Source: an uncultured Desulfobacterales bacterium
GTDB taxonomy: Bacteria > Desulfobacterota > Desulfobacteria > Desulfobacterales > JAFDCJ01
Assembly: GCA_945787595.1 (NCBI GenBank)
Contig: CALZJV010000003.1
Span: forward strand, 1-43,469
Length of the DNA stretch: 43,469 nucleotides
Reading direction: 5' to 3'
Within the stretch, counting starts at the first letter, position 1. The number at the start of each line of letters is the position of its first letter. The notes beneath the pieces were generated by a model. It worked only from the letters and a program-made list of their open reading frames with translations, was not told where the DNA came from and did not search any database. The position numbers were made by a program, and so were the translations under genes. Below are positions 1 to 8,868 of the stretch, piece after piece.

Positions 1-698
1 GAAAAGCCCTTATTTCGGTCTGCTTCTAAAGCAAGCTCATAGATGATCTGGTTGCGTTGGTGATGCAGACCAGACCATTGGCCCACAAATACGACATCGT
101 AACTTGGTTCTTGTTCTTTGCATCTGGCAGCGAGCCAGCCGAGGAACCCGGGATAAAAGTGCTCCGTTGCTTTAGCCCCGTATTCCAAAGCTTTGCTGCG
201 ACTGAAACTGAAATTAGACAAGATGACATCAAAATCAGACCAATCTAATCCCTGCGGCACGGGTTCTCCGGTCCAACCGAACACCAGCTTCGGTTTAAAA
301 TTAAGTTGTCTGATAAATTTGCTGTCAAGAAGGAACGCATTGCTCATAAATAAAATATCCGGTTTAAAATCTTCAATTTGTTTTTTTGTAATCTCAAAAA
401 GCCAGTTTTGCTGCGATTCAAGTTGCAGGCCTTTTTCTTTTAACCATTGAAATTGAGCCGGTTGGCAATTTGCAATGATGAATTTGGAGTCATATCCCAA
501 TAGACGAATATGGGAGCAAAAATTGTGAGTGGCACTAAAACCGTCATCCAAAATATTTTGAATCTGTTCAGCAGCGGGTCTTGTCGCCAGAATTAAATCT
601 TTGATGTAAAAATCTATGAGATATTTTTGATAAAACGTGCTAATTTGAAGGAAACGGAGATGCCCTGACTTTTCATAATCGGTTTTACTTAAATTCAC
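1..698 (-). CDS. Putative GT-B glycosyltransferase, N-terminal part (cut by window edge)
   Basis: The reading frame is open from a GTG codon at 698 to the first base of the window, giving 232 residues with no stop, so the gene continues outside. I translated it by hand. The GTG is preceded by AGGA at 10 bases; an ATG seven bases upstream is out of frame and stops after six codons. The protein has alternating hydrophobic strands typical of a Rossmann-like GT-B N-domain, including LLGYDSKFIIAN, FKPDILFMSN, KLVFGWTGEPVP and SYDVVFVGQW. The last is like the linker into the second GT-B domain of CgeB/DUF3880-type glycosyltransferases. Family assignment is from remembered resemblance only. It is probably the promoter-distal glycosyltransferase of the glycan cluster. 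The separating inverted repeat at 721-843 lies directly upstream. Confidence 0.6.
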   Translation of the reverse strand, partial: MNLSKTDYEKSGHLRFLQISTFYQKYLIDFYIKDLILATRPAAEQIQNILDDGFSATHNFCSHIRLLGYDSKFIIANCQPAQFQWLKEKGLQLESQQNWLFEITKKQIEDFKPDILFMSNAFLLDSKFIRQLNFKPKLVFGWTGEPVPQGLDWSDFDVILSNFSFSRSKALEYGAKATEHFYPGFLGWLAARCKEQEPSYDVVFVGQWSGLHHQRNQIIYELALEADRNKGF

Positions 699-720
699 AA
701 TGCATAAGTCCTTCTGTATT

Positions 721-843
721 CATTCAGGGGGTGGCCTTTTTCTGAGAATGTAATTGGCGGAGTCCCTTCGAATATTCCATAATTTGGCACAATGGGGGAA
801 GACCGCAGGCACCGAAGTGAAGAGAATAAGCCACCCCTGAATG
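721..843. repeat. Imperfect inverted repeat, about 123 bp element
   Basis: The left arm CATTCAGGGGGTGGC (721-735) and the right arm GCCACCCCTGAATG (830-843) are reverse complements apart from one extra G in the left arm. The complementarity continues weakly inward (left cctttttct, right agaataag). The element fills the gap between two glycosyltransferase genes. It could be a MITE, a REP-type doublet (REPIN) or a long transcript hairpin. No flanking target duplication is evident. Confidence 0.6.
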
Positions 844-897
844 CGTATAAAATATGAAGTTATTTTTGCGTGAGTCCTTAGTCAAAAAGTGCAATCA

Positions 898-2370
898 TTA
901 CGCCGCCGAGTTCATCTGCTGCGAGTTCAGAAGGCCATAGGAGTAACAAGGGTCAACTTCAAAGGCTTTTCTCACAAATTCAGCTGCTTCTTCAGCATTC
1001 CCGATCTCCAGGCTTAACATTCTAATATTGTGGTAAGCCCTGGTATCATTAGGATCTATTTCAATGGCATTTTTGAATGCGACAATTGCGCCAACAAAAT
1101 CATTTTTTCTAAATAGCTCCTCACCCCGCTCATTCAATGCGGAGACCCTCATTGCTGTTCCAACCGCTCTCGCTGAGTCGCTGGTACGGCTGTTGATCGT
1201 ACCGCCCGAATATATGTACTCCTTTAGTTCTCTTGCATTTCTCGAGTTTGGATATGCTTTGAGTTCTCTTTCGGCAAATTCTTTCGCAATCTCTGACAGG
1301 CCCATTCGTAAATAACCAATTCCTGCAATCATGTTTATCCCTTCCAGGAATGGAATAAAAGTCATAGCAATACCTGCAAACCGCACAAGTTCTAAAGAAT
1401 GGATATTGCTCAGCACTGATTTGGGCGTATTTCCTGTCAATTCTTTTAATGCAGATGTCGCTTTTTTTTGAATTTCATCTGCCACTATATTACCAAATCT
1501 CGACACACATGCTTTTATGACTTCACCGGCCAGGTAGTCTTTTTGATGATCCGGGATATCACTTTTGCCCAAAGATTCCAAATGCGCATGAGACATCATA
1601 AGCCATGGTGCCTCTGCTTCCATGCAACGACTACTCAGGCTCATGAATTTTTTTTGTCTCGCCGCTTGTTCGGATGGGGTCTCTGCGGACCGGGTTTCCC
1701 GCCTGAAAAACAGGGGCTCGTTGATTTGTGCTATTGCCCCTAAAAGCGCAACCCGTCCCAGCAAAACCAGATCGCCACCTGTTGTATTCGGGATGGGCAG
1801 GATTGATAAAAAAGTTTCGGATCGAAACAAACCGCGAAACATGTTGCCCCAGGAAACCTCCCAGATGATTTTTCTAAAACCTTCGGCCAAACTCAATCCG
1901 CGCGTGTCGAAAATATCCGGTGCCATTTTGAAAGGTTTATCCCGCTCATCAATCAAAACCGTCTTTCCGTAACAGAGCACAACCGAAGGGTCTGCGTATA
2001 AAACCCGTAACAGTTTGCTGATGTAGCTGGCATCATAAAGATCGTGATCTGCAACCATCATGAAATATTCTCCTGAAGACAGGGTGAACGATTGAGTGGC
2101 GTTTGCGACAGCTCCCATGTTTTCAATGCTTCTGTAGTACTTAATCCGCCGGTCCTTTTCGGCATAATCAAGACAGATATTTCGCGTGGAATCCTCGGAT
2201 GCATTGTCGGATATGATTATCTCTAAATTTTCATAATCTTGCGCAAGAAGTGAGTCGAGCGTCTTTGCCAAATATTTCTCAGAATTAAAAATGGTTAAGC
2301 CGATGCTCACAAGTGGTTTGCCATTTGTGACAGCAGGTTGCCGCTGAATGTTCTCTGATAGTGTAGACAA
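898..2370 (-). CDS. Family 2 glycosyltransferase with C-terminal TPR
   Basis: A 490-residue cytoplasmic glycosyltransferase. Residues about 20-120 form the GT2 (GT-A) core: the start motif VSIGLTIFNSEKYL, the nucleotide-binding stretch ISDNASEDST and a DxD metal motif as D108-H109-D110. The middle part (about 270-390) is of unclear fold. Residues about 415-485 form TPR-like helices (GEELFRKNDFVGAIVAFKNA, then IEIDPND). The start is TTG at 2370, chosen because GGGAAGGAG lies five bases upstream and there is no competing ATG in frame. The protein transfers a sugar from a nucleotide donor; acceptor and sugar cannot be deduced. It is downstream of a radical SAM gene (102-base gap). A C-terminal TPR is also seen in the two B12-binding radical SAM proteins of this cluster, which hints at a shared docking function. 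Confidence 0.85.
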   Translation of the reverse strand: MSTLSENIQRQPAVTNGKPLVSIGLTIFNSEKYLAKTLDSLLAQDYENLEIIISDNASEDSTRNICLDYAEKDRRIKYYRSIENMGAVANATQSFTLSSGEYFMMVADHDLYDASYISKLLRVLYADPSVVLCYGKTVLIDERDKPFKMAPDIFDTRGLSLAEGFRKIIWEVSWGNMFRGLFRSETFLSILPIPNTTGGDLVLLGRVALLGAIAQINEPLFFRRETRSAETPSEQAARQKKFMSLSSRCMEAEAPWLMMSHAHLESLGKSDIPDHQKDYLAGEVIKACVSRFGNIVADEIQKKATSALKELTGNTPKSVLSNIHSLELVRFAGIAMTFIPFLEGINMIAGIGYLRMGLSEIAKEFAERELKAYPNSRNARELKEYIYSGGTINSRTSDSARAVGTAMRVSALNERGEELFRKNDFVGAIVAFKNAIEIDPNDTRAYHNIRMLSLEIGNAEEAAEFVRKAFEVDPCYSYGLLNSQQMNSAA

Positions 2371-2375
2371 TGTTT

Positions 2376-2384
2376 CTCCTTCCC
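2376..2384 (-). promoter_or_regulatory. Strong Shine-Dalgarno for a TTG start
   Basis: The minus-strand sequence GGGAAGGAG ends five bases before the TTG at 2370. It decides the start of the GT2-TPR gene in the absence of an ATG. Confidence 0.7.
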
Positions 2385-2471
2385 TGGGTTTTGGAGTATG
2401 CCGGTTTGCCTTGTACAGTTATGGGTTTCTTCTGATAATCAGGTGCTTTAATAAATTCGTGGACGTATTCT

Positions 2472-3485
2472 TCAGGCGGCATATTTCCCAATCAGTTTAT
2501 CGGCATGGACATCGATCCGGTCGGAGGCAGAGACGGCATAATCCAGTGAATCACAATCCCGGCAGATACGATGGCTGAAGCGCGTGTGTTTCAACTGAAA
2601 TATTCTCAGGTCGTCCATTCGTTTGCTGTTCCAGATCTCATGCACTGATTCTTGCTTTACGTTGCCGACCAGGAAGGCTTTATCCAATGCCTTGCAGCAA
2701 GCGAATGCGTTGCCGTCGGCATTGACCGTCAGCATGTAGAAGGGATACGGGCAGACATGAACGCAATCCATTTCATGTTCACCCGTTACGATTAGATTAT
2801 TCTCTTCCTGAATGATACTGCTGTAGTCGACTTCCTTATGGGCTTTCGTTACATTCTCTACGGCAATTTCATCACAGATATCACCGAACATGTCATAAAA
2901 AAGGCCCTCCTCACTTTTGACCGCGAATTTCATAATCTTGATGAAAATCCTGCAGCCACCTTTAATTGTGTATAAATATTTCAAGTTTTCCATAAATACA
3001 CTAAAATCATTTTCTACTCCCGCATATTTTTTATATGCTTCCGATGAGAGTCCTTGAACGGTTATTCTAAACACATCGGTTCCTGAATCTATTAGCGCTT
3101 TACTGGTCGTATGATCCAGCAGTAAGGCATTTGTGAAAATAACGATTTGATCGCCGATTTTCCTTTGTTTAGTATAGGCAATCATTTCGGCCAAATGTTT
3201 ATTCATCAGAGGTTCGCCATAACCGGCAAACCGTATTGTTTTGATCTTTTTCCCGAATGCGCTGCAATCGTCCACCATCTTATAATACAGGTCGCGATCC
3301 ATGATATCCGGTATGAAGCCGATGCCGGAACGTTTTTCACCCGACAGGGAGTGGATACAGTAAATACACCTGATATTACACGCCCTTGAGGCTTCAACAT
3401 TTATTGACAGCGGTGTGTCTAATGGGAGTAAATCGCTGAGTTTCTCACGGCGATCTTTATCCCAGGTGATCTTTTTTGCGATCAT
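2472..3485 (-). CDS. Radical SAM/SPASM-type protein, paralogue 1
   Basis: A 337-residue radical SAM enzyme. The cluster motif CxxxCxxC is C36-C40-C43 (ACNIRCIYC), followed by the GEPLMNKHLAEMI version of the GGEP motif that contacts SAM. The C-terminal SPASM/twitch-like part has CVHVCPYPFY, AFACCKALD, the GNVKQESVHEIWNSKR signature and a final CRDC pair, so it can bind an auxiliary Fe-S cluster. ATG at 3485 has AGGAAG six bases upstream. The substrate is unknown. SPASM/twitch enzymes act on peptides (anSME-like) or on sugars and cyclitols (BtrN-like); the glycan-cluster context favours a sugar. It is the most isolated of seven paralogues, separated from the others by the FkbM, glycosyltransferase and glf genes, and lies 17 bases after the FkbM gene. 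Confidence 0.85.
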   Translation of the reverse strand: MIAKKITWDKDRREKLSDLLPLDTPLSINVEASRACNIRCIYCIHSLSGEKRSGIGFIPDIMDRDLYYKMVDDCSAFGKKIKTIRFAGYGEPLMNKHLAEMIAYTKQRKIGDQIVIFTNALLLDHTTSKALIDSGTDVFRITVQGLSSEAYKKYAGVENDFSVFMENLKYLYTIKGGCRIFIKIMKFAVKSEEGLFYDMFGDICDEIAVENVTKAHKEVDYSSIIQEENNLIVTGEHEMDCVHVCPYPFYMLTVNADGNAFACCKALDKAFLVGNVKQESVHEIWNSKRMDDLRIFQLKHTRFSHRICRDCDSLDYAVSASDRIDVHADKLIGKYAA

Positions 3486-3502
3486 AGACGCTTCCTTTTG
3501 TG

Positions 3503-4633
3503 TTAACCGGCAAAGGCGTTGAGCATGGTTGCATTGCCGCCGTGCCCATAAGCTCTTATAAAAAATTTATATCCTAAATCCCAACTGTTTATTAGAAGGG
3601 GTAGCTCCCATATATCTCTCAAATCGTGGTACAGCGATACGACCATGTCAGGCTTGTTTTCCGCAATCATTTTTCTGGCGCCATTGAGTGCCTGAAATTC
3701 CGCCCCCTCTACATCCATTTTTATAAACGTCGGTTTAAAGCCTTGGAGCACCTGATCCAAAGCTACACATTGAATGATGTCATCGCCATCGTCTGATATG
3801 TGAGAGTTTAACCCCATCCCATTGTTTGCCCTTAATTTCACCGTGTCAGACCATACGCCACATGGATATAGGGCCAGTTCTTCCGCATAGGTTTTACCAT
3901 CGGCACCGATCGATGCTAATAATTCTTTAAATGTATCCATGTCCGATTCAAAAAGCACTGCCTTTTCGACTCTCCCTTTTAGTCTGTTTAAGTCTCTCAG
4001 TGTATCACCATTGAATGCGCCGCAATCAATATATCTTTGATAACCTTTGTTTTCATCGAAGTCGCTGTCGAAATATTTGGTATTCTCGGTAGGTGCAGAA
4101 AAGGTGTCATACCGCTTTGTTGCATGAGAAGCTATGAATCCCTTAAATATGTCAAAACTGGTTTCATCTTCCAGCAACCGGGCACATTCAATGATGGATG
4201 AATTCAGCCTGTCGAAATCTGATCTGTCTTTCCAGGTAAAACTATAGAAATCAAACATGTCCGTTGCTTTTAAAATGTTTGTATATCCCTGCTCACGCAG
4301 CGTTTTAATAATCGCCTCATTCCTGGGCTTAAATGGTTTGACTGTTAAAATTACAGGGATATCCGCCTTTTCACTCTCAGGAACGATGCAATAATCAGGC
4401 CTGACAACCGGTAAATTTTTAACATCGGGTATCAAATCTGCACGTATGTCAAAAAAAGCAATCACATCGACACGATGCTTTTCCAATAGGCCAAGCACTT
4501 TGATGCCATCTATTCCCGCACCATATAACAGCACCTTTTTATTTTCTATCTCCTCTATCCCGCTTTCGTTTTTTTTCGATTTTATGGCTGATAGGATCTC
4601 TTCCATTTCTGCGTATTTGAATTTTCGCCACAT
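3503..4633 (-). CDS. FkbM-family methyltransferase with N-terminal Rossmann domain (copy 1)
   Basis: A two-domain protein of 376 residues from the chosen start. The N-terminal part carries a nucleotide-binding loop GAGIDG (38-43) followed by VIAFFD, resembling the N-domain of PglD/capsular CoA- or NAD-binding proteins. The C-terminal part is an FkbM SAM-dependent methyltransferase with DCGAFNGDT (motif I), AVLFESD, FIKMDVEGAE and VVSLYHDLRD. FkbM enzymes usually O-methylate sugars or polyketides. The frame extends 17 codons further up, but ATG 4633 is preferred: GGTGG lies five bases before it and it starts one base after the stop of the upstream ORF (TAA-A-ATG), indicating translational coupling. 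Confidence 0.85.
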   Translation of the reverse strand: MWRKFKYAEMEEILSAIKSKKNESGIEEIENKKVLLYGAGIDGIKVLGLLEKHRVDVIAFFDIRADLIPDVKNLPVVRPDYCIVPESEKADIPVILTVKPFKPRNEAIIKTLREQGYTNILKATDMFDFYSFTWKDRSDFDRLNSSIIECARLLEDETSFDIFKGFIASHATKRYDTFSAPTENTKYFDSDFDENKGYQRYIDCGAFNGDTLRDLNRLKGRVEKAVLFESDMDTFKELLASIGADGKTYAEELALYPCGVWSDTVKLRANNGMGLNSHISDDGDDIIQCVALDQVLQGFKPTFIKMDVEGAEFQALNGARKMIAENKPDMVVSLYHDLRDIWELPLLINSWDLGYKFFIRAYGHGGNATMLNAFAG

Positions 4634-4634
4634 T

Positions 4635-4964
4635 TTAACCACCTTCTTTAAGCATTTGATTCCATTGTGATAGTTTAGTATCAAATGGAAAATATTTATA
4701 AAAGTGCGGGATCGATGATTTTGTCGCCCCTTTTAAAATATCTCTTGATTTTTCGATCAGATTTTCCAGGTTGGTTTTATTTTCCTTGTGGGCGGCGGTT
4801 CTTTCAAAAATAGCTCGCTCTTCTCCCAAACCACTGGTAAACCACTGGTGGGGTTCAGCGCCGAAAATTTTTTCGAAGAGATAGCGTTTTTTGGGCTTTG
4901 AAATAACGATTTCATATTGACGATTAAGCTTTTGCATTACACTTCGCGGCGAAAATTCATCCAA
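4635..4964 (-). pseudogene. C-terminal fragment of the frameshifted glycosyltransferase
   Basis: This frame of up to 109 residues continues the glycosyltransferase at 4937-5905 one frame over. Its first residues, read without a start codon, are NAQKSALDEFSPRSVMQKLN, which match the usual GT4 C-terminus (...NAxxxAxxxFS...). The only starts are a TTG at 4964 without a Shine-Dalgarno and an internal ATG. A basic segment (KPKKRYLFEKIFG) and a helical tail of about 70 residues follow. I infer one ancestral gene spanning 4635-5905 that lost some bases near 4950-4980, rather than a separate small gene. If translated alone it would be an orphan tail. Confidence 0.6.
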
Positions 4965-5905
4965 TGCTGATTTTTGGGCGTTTTCTTTTCAACAATCAGA
5001 CCTGTTTCCATATGTCTGATGACATGTTTTTCGCCGCATTGGTTCAATACGATAATCGGCATGCCTGCCCCCATTGCTTCCAGAAGGGCGTTGTCGGTTG
5101 TTCCATAATGATCCGGATTCAGCAGATAGCCGAATACGTCAAAACGCTCGAACTCGGCTTTGACATCATTGGTGAATCCGGTAAATTCGAATTTTTCGGA
5201 GATGTTCTTTTCATGCGCCTGTTTCAGAATATCCTGTTTGTTTTCAGGATCGCCGACTAAAATGAATCTGGCCTCCGGTGTGTTCACCTCCGCACAAAAA
5301 TGGACGAATTCAGGGTGCAATTTGCGAAAATCCAACGTGCCGATGTATCCGATATTGAAATCGGGGTGAGGTTGGGGAGCAATGCCTGAAATATTGTCAT
5401 GCCCGCCCGAGCCACAAGCAACGGTTGATTTTGATTTGATTTCCCGTAATTGGTCCGCATTCCAGAAAGGATTTTCAAATGAATAGGCGCTTGTAAAGAA
5501 AAAATGCTCCGGCAAATGGATAAAATCGGCGGAAATTAAGGGATAAGTGCAGCCTGAGATATGGGACCAGACCGTCAGCCGGACCGGTATTCTGGAGAGG
5601 TCTCCCAGAAAGCCTAACACCAGGGGATGATGCCACCATTCCAATTGCACGATATCCGCACCGGAAATAAGATTCATGACCTCCTTTTTGTCTTCCGGCC
5701 AGAAAACGGCGACACCGTTTTCCTTGCAGATCGCAATGTATTTCAAATTTGTCGGCCTTTCAAGCAACAGGATCCGGTGTTGAAATTCGCTTTTTGTCTT
5801 CGCAGCGATGATCGACAGGGCGGACAGCGCTTTTCCAACGCCCGGCCCCATATGCGGCATTATATGCAATATGTCATACATCTGCTGTATATGTGCCGTC
5901 GACAT
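4937..5905 (-). CDS. GT-B (GT4-like) glycosyltransferase, probably frameshifted near the C-terminus
   Basis: A 322-residue ORF beginning with DILHIMPHMGPGVGKALSAL, the usual GT-B donor/acceptor loop. The second Rossmann domain has FNIGYIGTLDFRKLHPEF, ARFILVGDPEN and the donor-site signature YGTTDNALLEAMGAGMPIIV, ending in HMETGLIVEKK. After this the family normally has about 50-60 more residues ending in the FS...KLN helix. Here the frame runs into 12 unrelated residues and stops, while the expected helix is found in the -1 frame (4635-4964). The ORF therefore looks disrupted; a missing A in the GAAAAG/AAAAC run, or a short deletion there, would explain it. ATG 5905 is used; its Shine-Dalgarno (GAAGAAA) is weak. 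The sugar donor is unknown. Confidence 0.75.
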   Translation of the reverse strand: MSTAHIQQMYDILHIMPHMGPGVGKALSALSIIAAKTKSEFQHRILLLERPTNLKYIAICKENGVAVFWPEDKKEVMNLISGADIVQLEWWHHPLVLGFLGDLSRIPVRLTVWSHISGCTYPLISADFIHLPEHFFFTSAYSFENPFWNADQLREIKSKSTVACGSGGHDNISGIAPQPHPDFNIGYIGTLDFRKLHPEFVHFCAEVNTPEARFILVGDPENKQDILKQAHEKNISEKFEFTGFTNDVKAEFERFDVFGYLLNPDHYGTTDNALLEAMGAGMPIIVLNQCGEKHVIRHMETGLIVEKKTPKNQHWMNFRREV

Positions 5906-6042
5906 GGGTTTCTTCGTGAATCGAGTTCATCTTGGACACCTGTCTGCTGCACGCCATCTTCATTTTATCTATTTTTCTTTTCATCTAATTCTGTACCAAT
6001 TTTGATAAGATGTATTCAATTCCAAATGCCGGGTAATTCCGC

Positions 6043-7173
6043 CTAATTTGCAATTATCTTTTCTTTATAGCATTTTAAAGCCGAGAAAATCGTTTGGTCC
6101 ATGTCATAATAGGCGTATTCACCCAATCGCCCGCCTAAGATCAGGTTGTCTTTCTTCTTTGCCTCAGCCATATATTTTGCTCTTAACTCTCGATTGCGAC
6201 GATCATCAACCGGATAGTAAGGATCATCCTTTCTCCCCTTACGTGATGTCTCGTAAAAAACAACTGTCCGTCCACCTGGATAAGCTCTCTCGGGATGAAG
6301 ATGTTTAGGCTCGTGGATGCGGGTATAAGGAACACTCAATTCCGCATAATTCATGACGGACGTTCCCTGGAAATCTTCCAATTCAATCAACTCGTGTCTA
6401 AAGTCAACCGATCGCCAATCGAGCACACCATATTTATAGTCGAAAAAATGATCGAGCTGTCCTGTAAATATCGTCTTTTCCATTACGTCGAATCGATGCT
6501 TATTCACCATATAATCGCAATTCAGTTTCACTTCAATGTTGGGTGAAGATAATAGTTCATGGAATACTGCGGTATAACCACCGCAGGGAATTCCCTGCCA
6601 GCGACAATTCTGAAAATAGTCTTCTTTATAGTCAAAACGAATAGGGAGCCGATGAATAATCGATGCAGGTAGTTCGATGGGATCCTTTTCCCATTGCTTC
6701 ATCGTATATCCTTTAAGCAATGCCTCGTATAAAGGACGCCCGATTGACGAAATTGCTTCTTCCTCAAAATTTTGAGGATCTTGAATATTCTCTTTTTTTG
6801 CCTCCCTCCCAATAAAATCTCTGGCCTCTTGGGGGGTAAAATTCTGATGATAAAATGCGTTAATCGTCTCTAAATTAATGGGCATCTGATATACGCTACC
6901 CTGATATTTCGTAAGGACCTGATGATGATACCCATTGAAGTCTGTAAACTGGTTGATATAAGTCCACACCTCCTGATTGGTTGTATGAAAAACATGAGTG
7001 CCGTAAACGTGATATTCTATTCCGGTATCGCCATCTTCGCGTGAATAGCAATTTCCGCCAATGTGATCTCTACGATCGATCACAACCACATGCTTCTTCA
7101 AATCACTTGCAATGCGTTCTGCAATAACCGATCCAAAAAAGCCTGCGCCGACAATTAAATAGTCACACTTCAT
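6043..7173 (-). CDS. glf: UDP-galactopyranose mutase
   Basis: A 376-residue FAD enzyme that interconverts UDP-galactopyranose and UDP-galactofuranose in the cytoplasm, providing Galf for surface glycans. Visible features: the FAD-binding loop DYLIVGAGFFGSVIAERI at the N-terminus, DRRDHIGGNCY, the family signature TGIEYHVYGTHVFHT, YTMKQWEKDP, RWQGIPCGGYTAVF and a C-terminal GRLGEYAYYDMDQ. The length matches the bacterial family (365-400). ATG 7173 has GAGAGG four bases upstream. It is the best-defined gene of the promoter-distal half and implies that the finished polymer contains galactofuranose. Confidence 0.97.
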   Translation of the reverse strand: MKCDYLIVGAGFFGSVIAERIASDLKKHVVVIDRRDHIGGNCYSREDGDTGIEYHVYGTHVFHTTNQEVWTYINQFTDFNGYHHQVLTKYQGSVYQMPINLETINAFYHQNFTPQEARDFIGREAKKENIQDPQNFEEEAISSIGRPLYEALLKGYTMKQWEKDPIELPASIIHRLPIRFDYKEDYFQNCRWQGIPCGGYTAVFHELLSSPNIEVKLNCDYMVNKHRFDVMEKTIFTGQLDHFFDYKYGVLDWRSVDFRHELIELEDFQGTSVMNYAELSVPYTRIHEPKHLHPERAYPGGRTVVFYETSRKGRKDDPYYPVDDRRNRELRAKYMAEAKKKDNLILGGRLGEYAYYDMDQTIFSALKCYKEKIIAN

Positions 7174-7212
7174 TTAACCTCTCGTATGCTTGGATGTGAC
7201 TTCAAAAAGAAT

Positions 7213-8868
7213 TTAACGCTCACACAAGTTGAAATGCAGTGCAAACTGCTTCCATTGGCTGTTTGAAGCCACGATCTCTTCAAATTTTTTCTTATGTATT
7301 TCTACGCGTTCTTTGTGCTCATTCATTCCTTCATAGGCCTTGGCAAGATAATAGTGCGCAAAAGCCTGCAAGGGATATTTTTTTATTACACCTTCAAACC
7401 AGACTGCAGCTGCTTTATAGTCACCCTTACGCATTCTGTAATTGTCGACAAAATTTAACTCTAAATTCATCATATATGATCGTTTGGTTATGTACTCAGG
7501 ATCTAATGTGTCAGTATGTATTATCGCATGCCTCAAATCGGCATTCTTGAGGTCTTCTTTTTTAACATACTCGTGCTCAATGCATATATCGTATAGCCTG
7601 CTACCCTTGAATGGAGTTGCAATGCTGAATGTAGTCCAGTCAACCCCAATCTCTTTAATCAACCTTACAGTTTCGTCACGATCTTTTTCCCGCTCGCCCG
7701 GCAAGCCAATAACAAGGCCGCACGTTACCGCCAGGTCATGCTTTTTAATCGTTGCTACTGCTTTTTTAATATCGTCCGTTGAAAAAGGCTTATCGATAAT
7801 TTTCTTTAACATATAATCAGAACCATGTTCAATCGCCAGGGGTATCTCTTTTACACCCAACTTTTTTAGAAGTATTACGATTTCTTCATCGACAAAAGAA
7901 GCCGTAACGAATAATGTACATATGCTAATTTTCTTTTCCAGATTGAGTATTCCTTGAAGAATCTTCTTTGCACGTTTTTTGTTTACTAAAAATTGATCAT
8001 CTTCTATCGTCAGATGGGTGAGCCCGAATTTTTCAATCATATGTATTATATTTTTTAATACATATTCCTCGCTCATATAACGCATTTTTTTGCCATGTAC
8101 TGACGCTGCGGCACAAAAAACACAACTGAAAGGACATCCCCTGGTCGTATGGATGGGCAAATAGACCGACTTATCACTGAATTCTTGGTCATGTTTAAAT
8201 GTATTATTGTCCATGGCTTGTTTATACAGCCTTATTTCACTTAAACTGTAATCAATGAATGGAATTTCATCGAGATTGCTGATAAAGAAGGCTTGGGGTT
8301 TTCTACCATCATGAATGGATTTTCGCGTTGCAAAGGAGTTATGCGTTTCCAAGGTATCATAGATATTTTTACTGCTGACCAAGTTTAGAAAAGGCACCTC
8401 ACCTTCTGAATAGCATACTGCATCTAAGGTTTGAACCTCGCCCAGCAATTCCATATATTCATTTGTTGCACATGCGCCGCCTGCCACGGTGACAATTTTT
8501 TGATCACAGGATTTAATTATGTCACAATAGTATTTTATACTATCATATGTAGTACTAAATAGGGCCGAAATTCCAACGATATCAGGATGAAAGGTTTCCA
8601 TGAGGTCAATCATTTTTATTTCAATCTGATGAAACCATAGTAACTCTATATTGAAATCTATCACCTTGACTTCTATTGTGCTCTTCAAAAACTTCTTTAT
8701 ATAAGAAACGATTGACAATACCCCATACGGAATAACAGGATTTGACAATGCACTTGCCAGAATATCTTTTTCATTCTTCTGTCCATTTTTATATGCTAAA
8801 TACTCTTGTCCGAATGTTCTGTTTGGAACAACGAAGAGCACCTTTCTTTTATTTGAAATCCTGTTCAT
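7213..8868 (-). CDS. B12-binding-domain radical SAM protein with C-terminal TPR (copy 1)
   Basis: 551 residues in three parts. Residues about 8-165 are a cobalamin-binding-type Rossmann domain (VLFVVPN, PYGVLSIVSYI, PDIVGISALFSTTYDSI, VTVAGGACATNEY). Residues about 235-440 form the radical SAM core with TTRGCPFSCVFC (C245, C249, C252) and LTIEDDQFL, CGLVIGLPGE. Residues about 475-540 are TPR-like (YRMRKGDYKAAAVWFEGVI, AFAHYYLAKAYEGMNEH). Such enzymes do radical methylation of unactivated carbon or other rearrangements; the substrate here is unknown. The start ATG 8868 has AGGAGAGG upstream and overlaps the stop of the preceding SPASM gene by four bases (ATGA), so the two are coupled. It is a clear paralogue of the protein at 10033-11649. 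Confidence 0.85.
   Translation of the reverse strand: MNRISNKRKVLFVVPNRTFGQEYLAYKNGQKNEKDILASALSNPVIPYGVLSIVSYIKKFLKSTIEVKVIDFNIELLWFHQIEIKMIDLMETFHPDIVGISALFSTTYDSIKYYCDIIKSCDQKIVTVAGGACATNEYMELLGEVQTLDAVCYSEGEVPFLNLVSSKNIYDTLETHNSFATRKSIHDGRKPQAFFISNLDEIPFIDYSLSEIRLYKQAMDNNTFKHDQEFSDKSVYLPIHTTRGCPFSCVFCAAASVHGKKMRYMSEEYVLKNIIHMIEKFGLTHLTIEDDQFLVNKKRAKKILQGILNLEKKISICTLFVTASFVDEEIVILLKKLGVKEIPLAIEHGSDYMLKKIIDKPFSTDDIKKAVATIKKHDLAVTCGLVIGLPGEREKDRDETVRLIKEIGVDWTTFSIATPFKGSRLYDICIEHEYVKKEDLKNADLRHAIIHTDTLDPEYITKRSYMMNLELNFVDNYRMRKGDYKAAAVWFEGVIKKYPLQAFAHYYLAKAYEGMNEHKERVEIHKKKFEEIVASNSQWKQFALHFNLCER

Noticed and set aside
2285..2491. 68-residue minus-strand ORF across the gap before the GT2 gene
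   Set aside because: Its codons run through the Shine-Dalgarno and start of GT2 and the end of the radical SAM gene; it looks like a shadow frame.
4937..4985. Programmed -1 frameshift at CCCAAAAAT in the glycosyltransferase
   Set aside because: The heptamer is not in the required zero-frame register, and family residues are missing at the junction, so a mutation or deletion is more likely.
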